From positions 1-57,002 of the forward strand of contig JAUIHM010000010.1 in assembly GCA_030432315.1 (NCBI GenBank): a stretch of DNA of 57,002 nucleotides. Direction: 5' to 3'. The notes beneath the pieces are model-generated. The model ran no database searches, was not told where the DNA came from, and was given only the letters and a program-made list of their open reading frames with translations. Position 1 is the stretch's first letter. Every line of letters starts with the position of its first letter. A program made the position numbers and the translations under genes. The DNA is from Alphaproteobacteria bacterium (GTDB lineage: Bacteria; Pseudomonadota; Alphaproteobacteria; Rhodobacterales; Rhodobacteraceae). Shown in pieces: positions 34,749 to 45,031 of the stretch.

Positions 34749-35197
34749 CAGCGGACTCCCTCGACGGTGAAGGTCGCATTCGCGGCGGCCACCGGCGCAT
34801 CGATGCTTCCGGTATAGGCAAAGCCGCGGACGAACGCGACGTTACGGGTGATGTGATAGCATTCGGCCCGGCCAAACAGCCGCCTGCCAGGTTCCGCCGC
34901 CCGCATGTAGTCGATCCGCAGATCGATCGTCGCGGTGCTGGTCGGCATGACCGGATGCGCCATCACGCAGGCCCCGCCGCAGGTGTCTAGCAGCGCGGTC
35001 ACCACCCCACCGTGCAGCACCCCGGTTTCCGGATCGCCGACGAACCGGCTGTCGTAATCCAGCCCCATCAGCGCCCAGCCCGGGCCGATCGAGAGCAGTT
35101 CCATGCCGAGATCCCGCGAATGCGGCAGGGCGGCAATGAACTGCCGGGCGATCCGGATTTTCCGCTCCGCCGCCACCCGGTCCTCTGCACCTGTCAT
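34748..35197 (-). CDS. PaaI-family hotdog thioesterase, copy 2
   Basis: About 149 aa from the ATG at 35197 ([13 protein letters not shown]...). Core motifs are [20 protein letters not shown] (HGG) and [18 protein letters not shown], standard for PaaI/YdiI acyl-CoA thioesterases. The frame is open upstream to an ATG at 35233 ([13 protein letters not shown]...). That mimics a twin-arginine signal but lacks a hydrophobic core and ribosome binding site, so the shorter form is preferred. It is the first gene of a leftward operon with a second thioesterase, a MATE transporter and an APH-like kinase. Confidence 0.87.
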   Translation of the reverse strand: MTGAEDRVAAERKIRIARQFIAALPHSRDLGMELLSIGPGWALMGLDYDSRFVGDPETGVLHGGVVTALLDTCGGACVMAHPVMPTSTATIDLRIDYMRAAEPGRRLFGRAECYHITRNVAFVRGFAYTGSIDAPVAAANATFTVEGVR

Positions 35198-35296
35198 CGC
35201 CGCCCCCAGGAAGTTTCGCCGCGACTTGGCCATATTCGGACGGAACTTTCAAACCGAAACATCCGCCAGCGGCAGCTGCCTTGACGCAACTGACGC

Positions 35297-35326
35297 TGAC
35301 GTCACGTCAACCTGACGTAAACGTCA
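35297..35326. promoter_or_regulatory. Paired TGACGT palindromes (candidate MerR/LiuR-type operators)
   Basis: TGACGT-C-ACGTCA (35297-35309) and TGACGT-AA-ACGTCA (35313-35326) are two palindromes 3 bp apart; more TGACG half-sites lie at 35282 and 35291. They sit about 75 bp before the merR gene, and the 14-bp form resembles operators reported for LiuR-type MerR regulators of acyl-CoA catabolism. They may also affect the divergent thioesterase operon, whose start is about 100 bp away. Confidence 0.6.
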
Positions 35327-35400
35327 AGGAAAGCACTTGATTTGGTCGCAATGCGGTCGCATCTTCGCGCCAACAAGAAACGCCGGGACTGGAAACGACA

Positions 35401-35799
35401 ATGGACGATGACCTGAAGACCATCGGCGAAATGTGCGACGAGTTTGACGTCACCCCGCGCACGCTGCGGTTCTACGAGGCCAAGGAACTGATCGCACCGA
35501 AACGCGACGGCACCAGGCGCCTCTTTACCAGGGCATGCCGCGCCCGGATGAAACTGATCCTGATGGGCAAACGGTTCGGCTACAGCCTCGAAGAGATCCG
35601 CCAGCTCCTCGACCTCTATTATATCGGCGACCAGCAGGTGACGCAGATCCGCCGCAGCTATGCGCTCGGCCTTGAACGTCTCGCCCGCATGGAAGCCCAG
35701 CGCGACGAGTTGGACGCGGCGATCCGCGACTTCAGACAGCAGCTCAAATGGGGTGAGGAGGTGCTCGCCCGCTCCGGCCTGAGCCGGGCCGCCGAATAA
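35401..35799 (+). CDS. MerR-family transcriptional regulator (LiuR-like)
   Basis: A 132-aa MerR regulator. The N-terminal winged HTH (about residues 5-75) reads [20 protein letters not shown] and [19 protein letters not shown], followed by a dimerising coiled coil (about 80-120). There is no metal-binding cysteine cluster, so it is not a metal sensor. Small MerR proteins of this type sit next to acyl-CoA dehydrogenase operons in alphaproteobacteria and control fatty-acid or branched-chain amino-acid breakdown. Here it is 41 bp upstream of an acyl-CoA dehydrogenase, so control of the following operon is the natural inference. Confidence 0.92.
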   Translation: MDDDLKTIGEMCDEFDVTPRTLRFYEAKELIAPKRDGTRRLFTRACRARMKLILMGKRFGYSLEEIRQLLDLYYIGDQQVTQIRRSYALGLERLARMEAQRDELDAAIRDFRQQLKWGEEVLARSGLSRAAE

Positions 35800-35840
35800 C
35801 CCGCGCACGAAAATCTGCCGACAGATCAAGGAACGCTGCA

Positions 35841-37601
35841 ATGGCCGCCTACACCCCACCGCTTCGCGACCTGGACTTCATCCTGCACGAGGTTCTCAAC
35901 GTTCAGCAGACCCCGGTGCCGGGATACGACGAGTTGGACCGGGAGTTCACGGGCGCGATCCTTGAGGAGGCAGGCAAGATCGCCCGCGACGTGCTGGCAC
36001 CCCTGAACCGGGTCGGCGACACCCAGGGCTGTCATCTCGAAGACGGCACCGTCCGCACGCCCGAAGGGTTCAAGGCGGCCTATGACCTGGTCGCGGACGG
36101 CGGCTGGATCGGCCTCGACCTTGACCCGGACTACGGCGGCCAGGGCATGCCGCACCTGCTCAACACCGCCGTCGGCACCATGCACGCCGCCGCCAACATG
36201 GCACTCAACATGTACTGGGGCCTGAGCCACGGCGCCTACAATGCCATCGCCGCCGCCGGTTCCGATGAACAGAAAGCCAAATGGCTGCCGAAAATCGTCA
36301 CCGGCGAATGGTCCGGCACCATGAACCTGACCGAACCCCACTGCGGCACCGACCTCGGCCTTCTGCGCACCAGGGCCGAACCCCAGGCCGACGGCAGCTA
36401 CCGCATCACCGGCCAGAAGATCTTCATCTCCGCCGGCGAGCACGACCTGACCGACAACATCATCCATCTCGTGCTCGCCAAAATTCCCGGCGGCCCCGAA
36501 GGCGTGAAGGGCATCTCTCTCTTCATTGTGCCGAAATTCCTCGTCAACGACGACGGTTCGCTCGGCGACCGCAACGCACTCTCCTGCGGCAAGATCGAAG
36601 AAAAAATGGGGATCCACGGCAATTCCACCTGCGTCATGAATTATGACGGCGCAACCGGGTATCTCGTGGGCACAGCGCACAAGGGTCTGCGCGCGATGTT
36701 CGTGATGATGAACGAAGCCCGGCTTGCGGTTGGCGTCCAGGGGCTTGCTCAGGCCGATGCCGCCAGCCAGATGGCCGTTGACTACGCCCGCGACCGGCTT
36801 CAGGGCCGAGCCGTCACCGGAACCGAAAACCCCTCCGGTCCCGCGGATCCGCTGATCGTACACCCCGACGTGCGCCGAATGCTGATGGACCAGAAGAGCT
36901 TCGTCGAGGGCGGCCGGGCCTTCGTGCTTTGGGCCGCCTCGCTGCTCGACGCCCATGCCCGCAATGACGACGCCGCCGCCGACGGCCTGGTTTCCCTCCT
37001 GACCCCGGTGGTCAAGGGTTTCCTCACCGACAAGGGATTCGAGAGTGCGGTTCAGGCCCAGCAGGTCTTCGGCGGCCACGGCTACATCGAGGAAACCGGC
37101 ATCAGCCAGTTCGTCCGCGACGCCCGCATCGCGATGATTTACGAAGGCGCAAACGGCATCCAGGCGCTCGACCTAGTGGGACGCAAACTGGCCCAGGACG
37201 GCGGCAAACACGTCATGGCGTTCTTCGATCTCATCCGGAATTTCATCAGGGAAAACGGCGACAACGCTGACCTGAAAGCGGACTTCCTCGATCCACTGAA
37301 ATCCGCCTCAAAGGATCTCCAGGCGGCGGCGATGTATTTCATGCAGAACGGCATGAAAAATCCAAATGCCGCCCTCGCCGGTTCGACTGATTTCCTGCAT
37401 CTCTTCGGACATGTCTGCCTCGGCTACATGTGGGCGCAGATGGGCAAAGCCGCGCTTGCAGGATCGGACGACCTTCACAAAACCAAACTCGCCACCGGCC
37501 GCTACTACATGGCCCGTCAGCTCCCCGCGACCCGAATGCACCTCGCCCGGATCGAAAGCGGTGCCGAATGCGTGATGGCGTTGCCGGTGGAGGCATTCTA
37601 G
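35841..37601 (+). CDS. Acyl-CoA dehydrogenase (long DmdC-like type)
   Basis: A 586-aa FAD enzyme catalysing the first oxidation of acyl-CoA esters. The long form with an extra N-terminal helix and C-terminal extension matches DmdC/AcdA-like proteins (3-methylmercaptopropionyl-CoA or medium/long-chain acyl-CoA). Features are [17 protein letters not shown] (FAD binding), [31 protein letters not shown] and [20 protein letters not shown] with the catalytic Glu in YEG. It begins the catabolic operon that continues to the thiolase and FadJ. True DmdC activity (DMSP breakdown) cannot be inferred from sequence alone. Confidence 0.9.
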   Translation: MAAYTPPLRDLDFILHEVLNVQQTPVPGYDELDREFTGAILEEAGKIARDVLAPLNRVGDTQGCHLEDGTVRTPEGFKAAYDLVADGGWIGLDLDPDYGGQGMPHLLNTAVGTMHAAANMALNMYWGLSHGAYNAIAAAGSDEQKAKWLPKIVTGEWSGTMNLTEPHCGTDLGLLRTRAEPQADGSYRITGQKIFISAGEHDLTDNIIHLVLAKIPGGPEGVKGISLFIVPKFLVNDDGSLGDRNALSCGKIEEKMGIHGNSTCVMNYDGATGYLVGTAHKGLRAMFVMMNEARLAVGVQGLAQADAASQMAVDYARDRLQGRAVTGTENPSGPADPLIVHPDVRRMLMDQKSFVEGGRAFVLWAASLLDAHARNDDAAADGLVSLLTPVVKGFLTDKGFESAVQAQQVFGGHGYIEETGISQFVRDARIAMIYEGANGIQALDLVGRKLAQDGGKHVMAFFDLIRNFIRENGDNADLKADFLDPLKSASKDLQAAAMYFMQNGMKNPNAALAGSTDFLHLFGHVCLGYMWAQMGKAALAGSDDLHKTKLATGRYYMARQLPATRMHLARIESGAECVMALPVEAF

Positions 37602-37638
37602 TCTCGCGGCAACCCGAACAGATTCAAACGAGGTCACG

Positions 37639-38283
37639 ATGTCCGAATACCGTCTCCACTGCTTCGCCCAGTCCGGCAACGCCTACCGGGTCGCGCTCAT
37701 GCTCGAATTTACCGGCTCGGACTGGGAACCCGTGTTCGTCGACTTCTTCAACGGTGGCGCCCGCCGGCCGGAGTTCCTCGCCCTCAACGAAATGGGCGAA
37801 GTTCCGGTGCTCGAACACGGATCGACGGTGCTCAGCCAGTCGGGGGTGATGCTCGACTACCTCGCGGAAAAAACCGGACAGTTCGGCCCTCAGAGCGACG
37901 ACGAGCGCCGCGAGATCCTGCGCTGGACGATCTGGGACAACCAGCGGCTCTGCGGCTCGATCGGCCCGCTGCGGTTTCAGATGAACTTCCTGCCCGAAGC
38001 CAAACGCAACGCCGACGTCATCCACTTTCTGCGCGGCCGTTCGCTGGCGGCGATGAAGGTGCTCGAAGGCCATCTGGACGGCCGCGACTGGATGGTCGCC
38101 GACCGTCCGACCACCGCCGACCTCTCCTGTGTCGGTTATCTCTATTTCACCGAAGAATTCGACGTGGACCTGGCCGCCTGGCCCAACACCAAAGCCTGGC
38201 TCGACCGCATCGCCGCCCTGCCCGGCTGGAAGCACCCCTACGACCTGATGCCCGGCCACCCGCTGCCAGGAGGAGGAGGCTGA
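37639..38283 (+). CDS. Glutathione S-transferase family protein
   Basis: A 214-aa GST with an N-terminal thioredoxin-like domain (YRLHCFAQSGNAYRVALML, then EMGEVPVLEHGSTVLSQSGV containing the cis-Pro and the Ser/Gln GSH-binding residues) and an all-helical C-terminal domain ending AALPGWKHPYDLMPGHP. The N-terminal CFAQSGNAYR places a Ser/Asn where the catalytic residue lies in beta- or theta-like classes. Its place in a beta-oxidation operon is common in Rhodobacterales. The stop overlaps the leader of the next gene, which has a strong AGGAGGAGG site. Confidence 0.9.
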   Translation: MSEYRLHCFAQSGNAYRVALMLEFTGSDWEPVFVDFFNGGARRPEFLALNEMGEVPVLEHGSTVLSQSGVMLDYLAEKTGQFGPQSDDERREILRWTIWDNQRLCGSIGPLRFQMNFLPEAKRNADVIHFLRGRSLAAMKVLEGHLDGRDWMVADRPTTADLSCVGYLYFTEEFDVDLAAWPNTKAWLDRIAALPGWKHPYDLMPGHPLPGGGG

Positions 38284-38284
38284 A

Positions 38285-38725
38285 TTGCCTGAAAATCCTC
38301 AGCTGTCCTACGTAAAGGAACAGATTGTGAGGGAGATTGGCCTCTACACGGAGCGAAAAAAGTTCAACCGCAAAGCGGCATTCGGATTTACCGTCATTCC
38401 CGCGACGCTGGCTGCCACTGCTACCGTTTCAATCGGCGCCTCGGAAAAACTTGAAAACAGCTGGCTTGCGATCATTGCGATGATCGCGACGGGTATCGCC
38501 TCGATTCTGGGCGCCTGGGAGACACTGTTTGCCAACCGAAAACTTTGGAGGGTCAACAATTTCGCTCTGACTTCCCTGTACGAACTGCAGTCGGACATTG
38601 CCTACCGCGAAGCGGCGGCCGACTGCCCCATATCCCAGGATGAAACCGACAGTTACTTTGACCGGCTCAAGGAGATACGTCGCGATGGTGAGGTGGGATA
38701 CAACAAAGCCGTCAGCACTGACTAG
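38285..38725 (+). CDS. SLATT-like (DUF4231) two-transmembrane protein
   Basis: A 146-aa protein with a TTG start at 38285, 1 nt after the GST stop, backed by an unusually strong AGGAGGAGG ribosome binding site about 8 nt upstream. Two adjacent membrane helices (about residues 30-52, FGFTVIPATLAATATVSIGA, and 57-80, SWLAIIAMIATGIASILGAW) are flanked by charged helices. This is the layout of SLATT/DUF4231 proteins, proposed as membrane effectors in nucleotide-sensing conflict systems. The base composition is less GC-rich than that of its neighbours, suggesting insertion into the operon. No SMODS, SLOG or cyclase partner is visible. Confidence 0.65.
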   Translation: MPENPQLSYVKEQIVREIGLYTERKKFNRKAAFGFTVIPATLAATATVSIGASEKLENSWLAIIAMIATGIASILGAWETLFANRKLWRVNNFALTSLYELQSDIAYREAAADCPISQDETDSYFDRLKEIRRDGEVGYNKAVSTD

Positions 38726-38750
38726 CGGACATGAATGCAAGGAGGCAAAA

Positions 38751-39958
<1,208 letters not shown>

Positions 39959-39962
<4 letters not shown>

Positions 39963-40462
39963 ATGCTATTAACGGTTGTGTGTTTCTTCCGCCTGTGACG
40001 GGATGTGCCATGACCATTGACGCCGATGCCTGCGCCAGAAGCCTGGCCGAAGCATATGACAGCGGCGACTTTCAGACCCTGCTGAAAGTCGTGTCCCATC
40101 CCTGCGCCATCTACCTCGGCGACGAAGTCCTCGTGCTCGCCCATCCCGGCGAACTGCTGCGCTTCGTCACCCTGCAGAAAATCGCCGCCTTTCGCACCAA
40201 GACCGGCCGGGTACACTGCGAACTGCTCTCCTCCGAACCGGTCGGACCGGACTCGCTCAAGGCGATGGTGCGCTTCCGCTCCTCGGTCCGAAATTCCCCC
40301 CACGGCAACGTGGTTCTGGCCCGCATGTTCATGCGCAAGACCGACGGCGCAGTCAAATGCGAGATGATGGAAATCATCGACCACAATCCCAACACGCCGC
40401 TGGTTCTCGCCTTCCGCCAGCTCGCCACCTCCAAACAGCGCCACAAATCCGCCTGCCAGTGA
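39959..40462 (+). CDS. NTF2/SnoaL-like protein of unknown function
   Basis: About 150-167 aa. It overlaps the thiolase gene by 4 nt if started at 39959; the ATG at 40010 (MTIDADACARSLAEAYDSGD) is a better start by content. Predicted cone-shaped alpha+beta fold: an N-terminal helix pair, then strands (VLARMFMRKTDGAVKCEMME). No catalytic residues can be assigned. Its position in the operon suggests an accessory role in acyl-CoA metabolism; this is context only. Confidence 0.6.
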
Positions 40463-40531
40463 AACAACCGCCGCACGCCGGTCCTTCCCCGCGTCGCACC
40501 CGACCAGTTCCATTTTCCGCGAGGGTCCTCC

Positions 40532-41002
40532 ATGCCCGTCATCGACAAAAGCCGCATACCGCCCAAAACCGGCTCGATCTATCCCGAACCCTGGGCGTCA
40601 CAGATGGCAGGCCGCTCCTCGATCGCCCTCGGCGATGCCGGTGGCCTGACCCAGTACGGGGTGCGCATTACCACCCTTGAGCCTGGCGCACTCTCCTCAC
40701 TGCGCCACTGGCACCGCAACGAGGACGAGTTTGTCATGGTCCTGACCGGCACTCTCGTGCTGATCGACGACGACGGCGAGCACCCGCTTGGCCCCGGCGA
40801 TTGCGCCGCCTTTCCCGCCGGCGATGCCAACGGCCATCACTTCGTCAACCGCAGCGGTACCGCCGCCAGCTTCCTTGTCGTCGGCACCCGCGCGCCCGAG
40901 GAAACCGCCTGGTATTCCGATGTCGATCTCAGGGTCGAGATATCCGGCGGCACCGCCACCTTCACCCGTCGCGACGGCTCACCCCTGCCCGAAGCCGGGT
41001 GA
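40532..41002 (+). CDS. Cupin-domain protein
   Basis: A 156-aa single-domain cupin. Motif 1 is SLRHWHRNEDEFVMVLTG (HxH, Glu) and motif 2 is PAGDANGHHFVNRSG (His), together giving a 3-His/1-Glu metal site. Cupins of this type include dioxygenases, isomerases and uncharacterised metal-binding proteins; the substrate is unknown. It has a ribosome binding site in GAGGGTCCTCC before the ATG and sits within the fad operon. Confidence 0.86.
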   Translation: MPVIDKSRIPPKTGSIYPEPWASQMAGRSSIALGDAGGLTQYGVRITTLEPGALSSLRHWHRNEDEFVMVLTGTLVLIDDDGEHPLGPGDCAAFPAGDANGHHFVNRSGTAASFLVVGTRAPEETAWYSDVDLRVEISGGTATFTRRDGSPLPEAG

Positions 41003-41047
41003 CCCCGCCAATCCGCGCCCGACACCGCACCCGACACGGAGACCAGC

Positions 41048-43252
41048 ATGGCCATCTTCACCGCAAAAACCGACAGCGACGGCGTCACCACCATCACCTG
41101 GGACCTGCCCGGCAAGGCGATGAACGTGCTCAACTTCGAGGGCATCGCCGAGCTTGATGCGCTGGTGGAAACCGCCCTCACCGACAATTCCGTCAAGGGC
41201 ATCGTCATCACCTCCGCCAAACCCGACTTCGCCGCCGGCATGGACATCAACATCATCGCCCGCATGAAAGAAGACGCCGGCGACAATCCGGCTCAGGGCC
41301 TGATGGACGGCCTGATGAACATGCACCGCATCCTGCGCCGGATCGAACGCGCCGGCATGGATCCCAAAACCAACAAAGGCGGCAAACCGGTCGCCTGCGC
41401 CCTGCCCGGCCTCGCCCTTGGCATCGGCTTCGAGATCCCGCTCGCCTGCCACCGCATCTTCGCCGCGGACAACCCGAAGGCGCAGATCGGCCTGCCCGAG
41501 ATCAAGATCGGCATCTTCCCCGGCATGGGCGGCACAACGCGGCTTTCGCGCAAACTCGGCGTGATGGCCGCCGCCCCCTGGCTGCTGGAAGGCAAGCTGC
41601 TCGACCCCAAACGCGCCAAAGCCGCCGGTCTGATCGACGAGGTCGTGCCCCCGGGCGAACTCCTCTCGGCCGCCAAGGCCTGGGTGCTCTCCGCCAAAGA
41701 CGCCGACATCCTCAAACCCTGGGACGCCAAGGGCTGGAAAATGCCCGGCGGCACCCCATATCACCCTGCGGGTTTCATGACATATGTGGGCGCCTCCGCC
41801 ATGGTGCTCGGCAAAACCCAGGGCGTCTACCCCGCCGCCAAGGCCATGCTCTCGGCGATCTACGAAGGTGCCCAGGTTCCCTTCGACACCGCACTGAAGA
41901 TCGAGGCCCGCTGGTTCACCAACGTGCTGATGAACCCGTCGTCCGCCGCAATGCTGCGCTCGATCTTCATCAACAAACAGGCGCTGGAAAAGGGCGCCGT
42001 CCGCCCCGACGCCCCCGATCAGAGCGTGAAGAAACTTGGCGTGATCGGTGCCGGCATGATGGGCGCCGGCATCGCCTATGTCGCCGCCAATGCCGGGATC
42101 GAGGTGGTGCTGATCGACCGCGACCAGGCCGCCGCCGACAAAGGCAAATCCCACGCCGAAAACCTCCTCACCGAAGGCATGAAACGCAAAAAGGTCACCG
42201 AAGAGAAAAAAACCAAAACCCTCGACCGCATCACCGCCACGCCGGACTATGCCGCGCTCGCCGGCTGCGACCTCGTGGTTGAGGCCGTGTTCGAGGACCC
42301 GAAGGTCAAAGCCGAAACCACCCAGAAGGCCGAAGCCGCCCTCGCAGGAGACTCCATCTTCGCCACCAACACCTCCACCCTGCCGATCTCCGGCCTCGCG
42401 AAAGCCTCTGCACGCCCGGAGAACTTCATCGGCATCCACTTCTTCTCACCCGTCGACAAAATGCTTCTGGTCGAAATCATCCGCGGCAAACAGACCTCCG
42501 ACCGCGCCGTCGCCAAGGCGCTCGATTTCGTCCGCCAGATCCGCAAAACCCCGATCGTCGTCAACGACGCGCGGTTCTTCTACGCCAACCGCTGCATCAT
42601 TCCCTACATCAACGAAGGCGTACGCATGGTGGCCGAGGGCGTCGAACCGGCGCTGATCGAACACGCCGCCAAGATGCTCGGCTTCCCGCTCGGCCCCCTG
42701 CAACTGGTCGATGAAACCTCCGTCGATCTCGGCGTGAAAATTGCCAAGGCCACCAAAGCCGCCATGGGCGACGCCTATCCCGAAAGCCCGTCCGACGATG
42801 TGATCTTCAAACTCGCCGAACTTGGCCGGATGGGCCGCAAGGCAAACGCCGGCTTTTACGACTACGACGAAAAGGGCAAGCGCACCGGCCTCTGGCCTGA
42901 CCTGGCGAAAAACTGGCCCGTCGCAGACTCCCAACCCGACCTCGCGCAGGTCCAGCACCGCCTCGCGATGATCCAGACGCTGGAGGCCGTCCGCGCCCTC
43001 GACGAAGGCGTGCTGATGGACATTCGCGAAGGCGACGTCGGCGCGATCCTCGGCTGGGGCTACATGCCCTGGTCCGGCGGGCCGTTCTCCTGGCTCGACA
43101 TCCTCAGCGCAGCCCGCGCGGTCGAAATCTGCGACAGCCTTACCACAGCCTGCGGCGACCGCTTCGCCCCTCCCGCCCATCTGCGAGACATGGCCGACAG
43201 GGGCGAAACCTTCTACGGCCGCTTCTCCCCCGGAAGCGCCGAAGCGGCCTGA
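41048..43252 (+). CDS. fadJ: Bifunctional enoyl-CoA hydratase / 3-hydroxyacyl-CoA dehydrogenase
   Basis: A 734-aa multifunctional enzyme of beta-oxidation. The N-terminal crotonase domain (about 1-210) has AAGMDINIIARM and LPEIKIGIFPGMGGTTRL, with the catalytic Glu in PEIKIG. The NAD-binding domain has KLGVIGAGMMGAGIAYVAAN (about residues 328-347). The dehydrogenase active site is in NFIGIHFFSPVDKM, and two C-terminal HCDH domains complete it. FadJ/FadB length and order fit. With the acyl-CoA dehydrogenase and thiolase it gives a complete beta-oxidation spiral in one operon. FadJ is preferred over FadB because of the thiolase and operon type; the distinction is weak. Confidence 0.94.
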   Translation: MAIFTAKTDSDGVTTITWDLPGKAMNVLNFEGIAELDALVETALTDNSVKGIVITSAKPDFAAGMDINIIARMKEDAGDNPAQGLMDGLMNMHRILRRIERAGMDPKTNKGGKPVACALPGLALGIGFEIPLACHRIFAADNPKAQIGLPEIKIGIFPGMGGTTRLSRKLGVMAAAPWLLEGKLLDPKRAKAAGLIDEVVPPGELLSAAKAWVLSAKDADILKPWDAKGWKMPGGTPYHPAGFMTYVGASAMVLGKTQGVYPAAKAMLSAIYEGAQVPFDTALKIEARWFTNVLMNPSSAAMLRSIFINKQALEKGAVRPDAPDQSVKKLGVIGAGMMGAGIAYVAANAGIEVVLIDRDQAAADKGKSHAENLLTEGMKRKKVTEEKKTKTLDRITATPDYAALAGCDLVVEAVFEDPKVKAETTQKAEAALAGDSIFATNTSTLPISGLAKASARPENFIGIHFFSPVDKMLLVEIIRGKQTSDRAVAKALDFVRQIRKTPIVVNDARFFYANRCIIPYINEGVRMVAEGVEPALIEHAAKMLGFPLGPLQLVDETSVDLGVKIAKATKAAMGDAYPESPSDDVIFKLAELGRMGRKANAGFYDYDEKGKRTGLWPDLAKNWPVADSQPDLAQVQHRLAMIQTLEAVRALDEGVLMDIREGDVGAILGWGYMPWSGGPFSWLDILSAARAVEICDSLTTACGDRFAPPAHLRDMADRGETFYGRFSPGSAEAA

Positions 43253-43305
43253 CAGGCACCCAGCCTGCGTTTGGCCGCTTCTTCCCGTCGTGATATGCTG
43301 ATCAT

Positions 43306-43336
43306 GCGACCGCACCCCGCTCCGGGGCGCGGTCGC
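43306..43336. terminator. Strong hairpin between fadJ and the second RTX gene
   Basis: GCGACCGC (43306-43313) pairs with GCGGTCGC (43329-43336), with an inner CCCCG/CGGGG pairing. There is no T tract, and it lies only 20 nt before the ATG of the RTX gene. It could end the fad operon transcript or act as a translational control structure in the RTX leader. Confidence 0.5.
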
Positions 43337-43356
43337 GTCACCCGAAGGGGAATGCC

Positions 43357-44712
43357 ATGACCAGCACCATCATCTTTACCGACACGATCACCAGCGGCAC
43401 GGCCTTCATTTTCGCCGCCGACAACGACACGCTCTGGCTCGCGGCCAATACCCTTCTTGGAAGCCGTGACTCCGATGCGATCAGAGGCGCTTTCGACAAT
43501 CTCACCCTCCGGATTGACGGGAACGTCTGGTCCGGCCCCGCACGCGCCATTGATCTCGATGAAAACGCCCGAGTCAGCATCGGCCGCACGGGCTCCGTCA
43601 GCAGCGGCATCGGCCAATCCGACGCCACGATCTGGCTGGAAGACAACGCCAGTCTGGTCAACGACGGCGAGATTACCGGCGTGTCCTCAATCGGCGTTCT
43701 GACCTCGGGTGATTCCGATATCCTCAATCGCGGTGACATCTACGGTCGGTCCAACGGCGTGTTCCTCGGTCTGTTTGGTGGTGAAAACGACAAGCTGGTC
43801 AATCACGGCAATATCAGCGCCGGCGACGGTGGCGAAATGGCCTCCCTGCGCCTCTACAACGGTGTGTTCGCCGAAGGCGACAACACCACCATCATCAATA
43901 CCGGCACCATCAGCACCACCAGCAGCACCGGCGCCGGAGTGCGTATTGGCGGCGCCTTCGACGGCGCCTTCGGCGGCGACGGCACTCTCGTAAAGAACCA
44001 CGGCGAAATCATCGCCAGCAACGGCATCGGTGTCGATTTCTCCAACCTGCCGGACGGCGACTCCGCAACCCTGATGAACTACGGTCTGATTTCCGGCGCG
44101 ACATTCGGCTTTCTCGGCGGCGACGGCACCAACTTGGTGACCAACGGCGGCGAGATTTACGGCGACGTCGGGCTTGGCAAGGGCGACGATGTCTACGAGG
44201 CCCGCACGGACGGGCGTGTCGACGGGACAGTCAACGGGGGCGCGGGTGATGATACCCTGACCGGCGGCGCTGAAATCGACAACCTGAACGGCAACAGCGG
44301 CAACGACCTCATTGTCGGCCGGGCCGGCGACGACATCATCCGGGGTGACAACGGGAACGACCATCTTCGCGGCCAGGCGGGCGACGACATCCTGATCGGC
44401 GGCAACGGCGAGGACGTCCTCAACGGCGGGCGGGGCGACGACATCCTTACCGGCAATGGCAGCGGAGACACCTTCGTCTTCGGCCTCGATGCGGGCAATG
44501 ACACGATCACCTTCTTCAAGGACGGAGCCGACCTGATCGATCTCACCGCCTACGACCTGCTCTCCAATGAGTTCAGCGCCATCCGTAACGCCATCTCCGA
44601 TGCCGAAGATGGAGCCACCTTTCTCGACCTCTCGGAAATCGGCGGCACAGGCTCGGTGTTCATCGAAGGCCTCGGCATCTCCGAGGTCGACGCCACCGAT
44701 TTCCTGTTCTGA
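43357..44712 (+). CDS. RTX-type calcium-binding secreted protein (451 aa)
   Basis: A second acidic protein of the RTX type. Residues 1-285 form a beta-helix-like repeat region with recurring N-x-G-x-I turns (LVNHGNISAG, IINTGTISTT, LMNYGLISG). Residues about 291-385 hold RTX nonapeptides (GGAGDDTLTGG, GNSGNDLIVGRAGDD, GGNGEDVLNGGRGDD). The C-terminus IEGLGISEVDATDFLF is typical of type I secretion substrates. No signal peptide. No exporter is in the window. AAGGGGA precedes the ATG. The beta-helix part suggests a surface or polysaccharide-binding role, not determined. Confidence 0.87.
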   Translation: MTSTIIFTDTITSGTAFIFAADNDTLWLAANTLLGSRDSDAIRGAFDNLTLRIDGNVWSGPARAIDLDENARVSIGRTGSVSSGIGQSDATIWLEDNASLVNDGEITGVSSIGVLTSGDSDILNRGDIYGRSNGVFLGLFGGENDKLVNHGNISAGDGGEMASLRLYNGVFAEGDNTTIINTGTISTTSSTGAGVRIGGAFDGAFGGDGTLVKNHGEIIASNGIGVDFSNLPDGDSATLMNYGLISGATFGFLGGDGTNLVTNGGEIYGDVGLGKGDDVYEARTDGRVDGTVNGGAGDDTLTGGAEIDNLNGNSGNDLIVGRAGDDIIRGDNGNDHLRGQAGDDILIGGNGEDVLNGGRGDDILTGNGSGDTFVFGLDAGNDTITFFKDGADLIDLTAYDLLSNEFSAIRNAISDAEDGATFLDLSEIGGTGSVFIEGLGISEVDATDFLF

Positions 44713-45031
44713 CCGCGGTTCGAAAAACAACCACCGCGATCCCGGCGCGGGCGGCGGATCGCGGTCACAGCAGCCCGGTTCAGCACTCCCCAAGAACCGG
44801 TGGAAAACTGCGACAATCCGACCAGCGGCACACGGTACCCGCCACCGCCCTGACGGGCGACAGGGCCCAAAACGGCAAAACCTTCTAAACCCGCTTCGCC
44901 CCGAGCACCGCCGGGGCCGGCTGACACCGGCAACCGACGCGGCCATGCCCGACCGGGCATGGACTTGCGCCGCGCGTTCCGTCCCGCGATGATCCGGCAA
45001 CTGTTGCCAACAGACTGGATTCGCACGCCCG
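44713..45031. other. 319-bp intergenic region
   Basis: Apart from the inverted repeat ACCGCGATCC (44733-44742) / GGATCGCGGT (44756-44765) with a 13-nt loop, probably the RTX gene terminator region although it lacks a T tract, nothing is recognised. GC-rich with no ORF I would support. Confidence 0.5.

Noticed and set aside
34748-35233. Twin-arginine-like N-terminus ([13 protein letters not shown]) of the second thioesterase
   Set aside because: No hydrophobic core follows, and the family N-terminus starts at the internal ATG at 35197.
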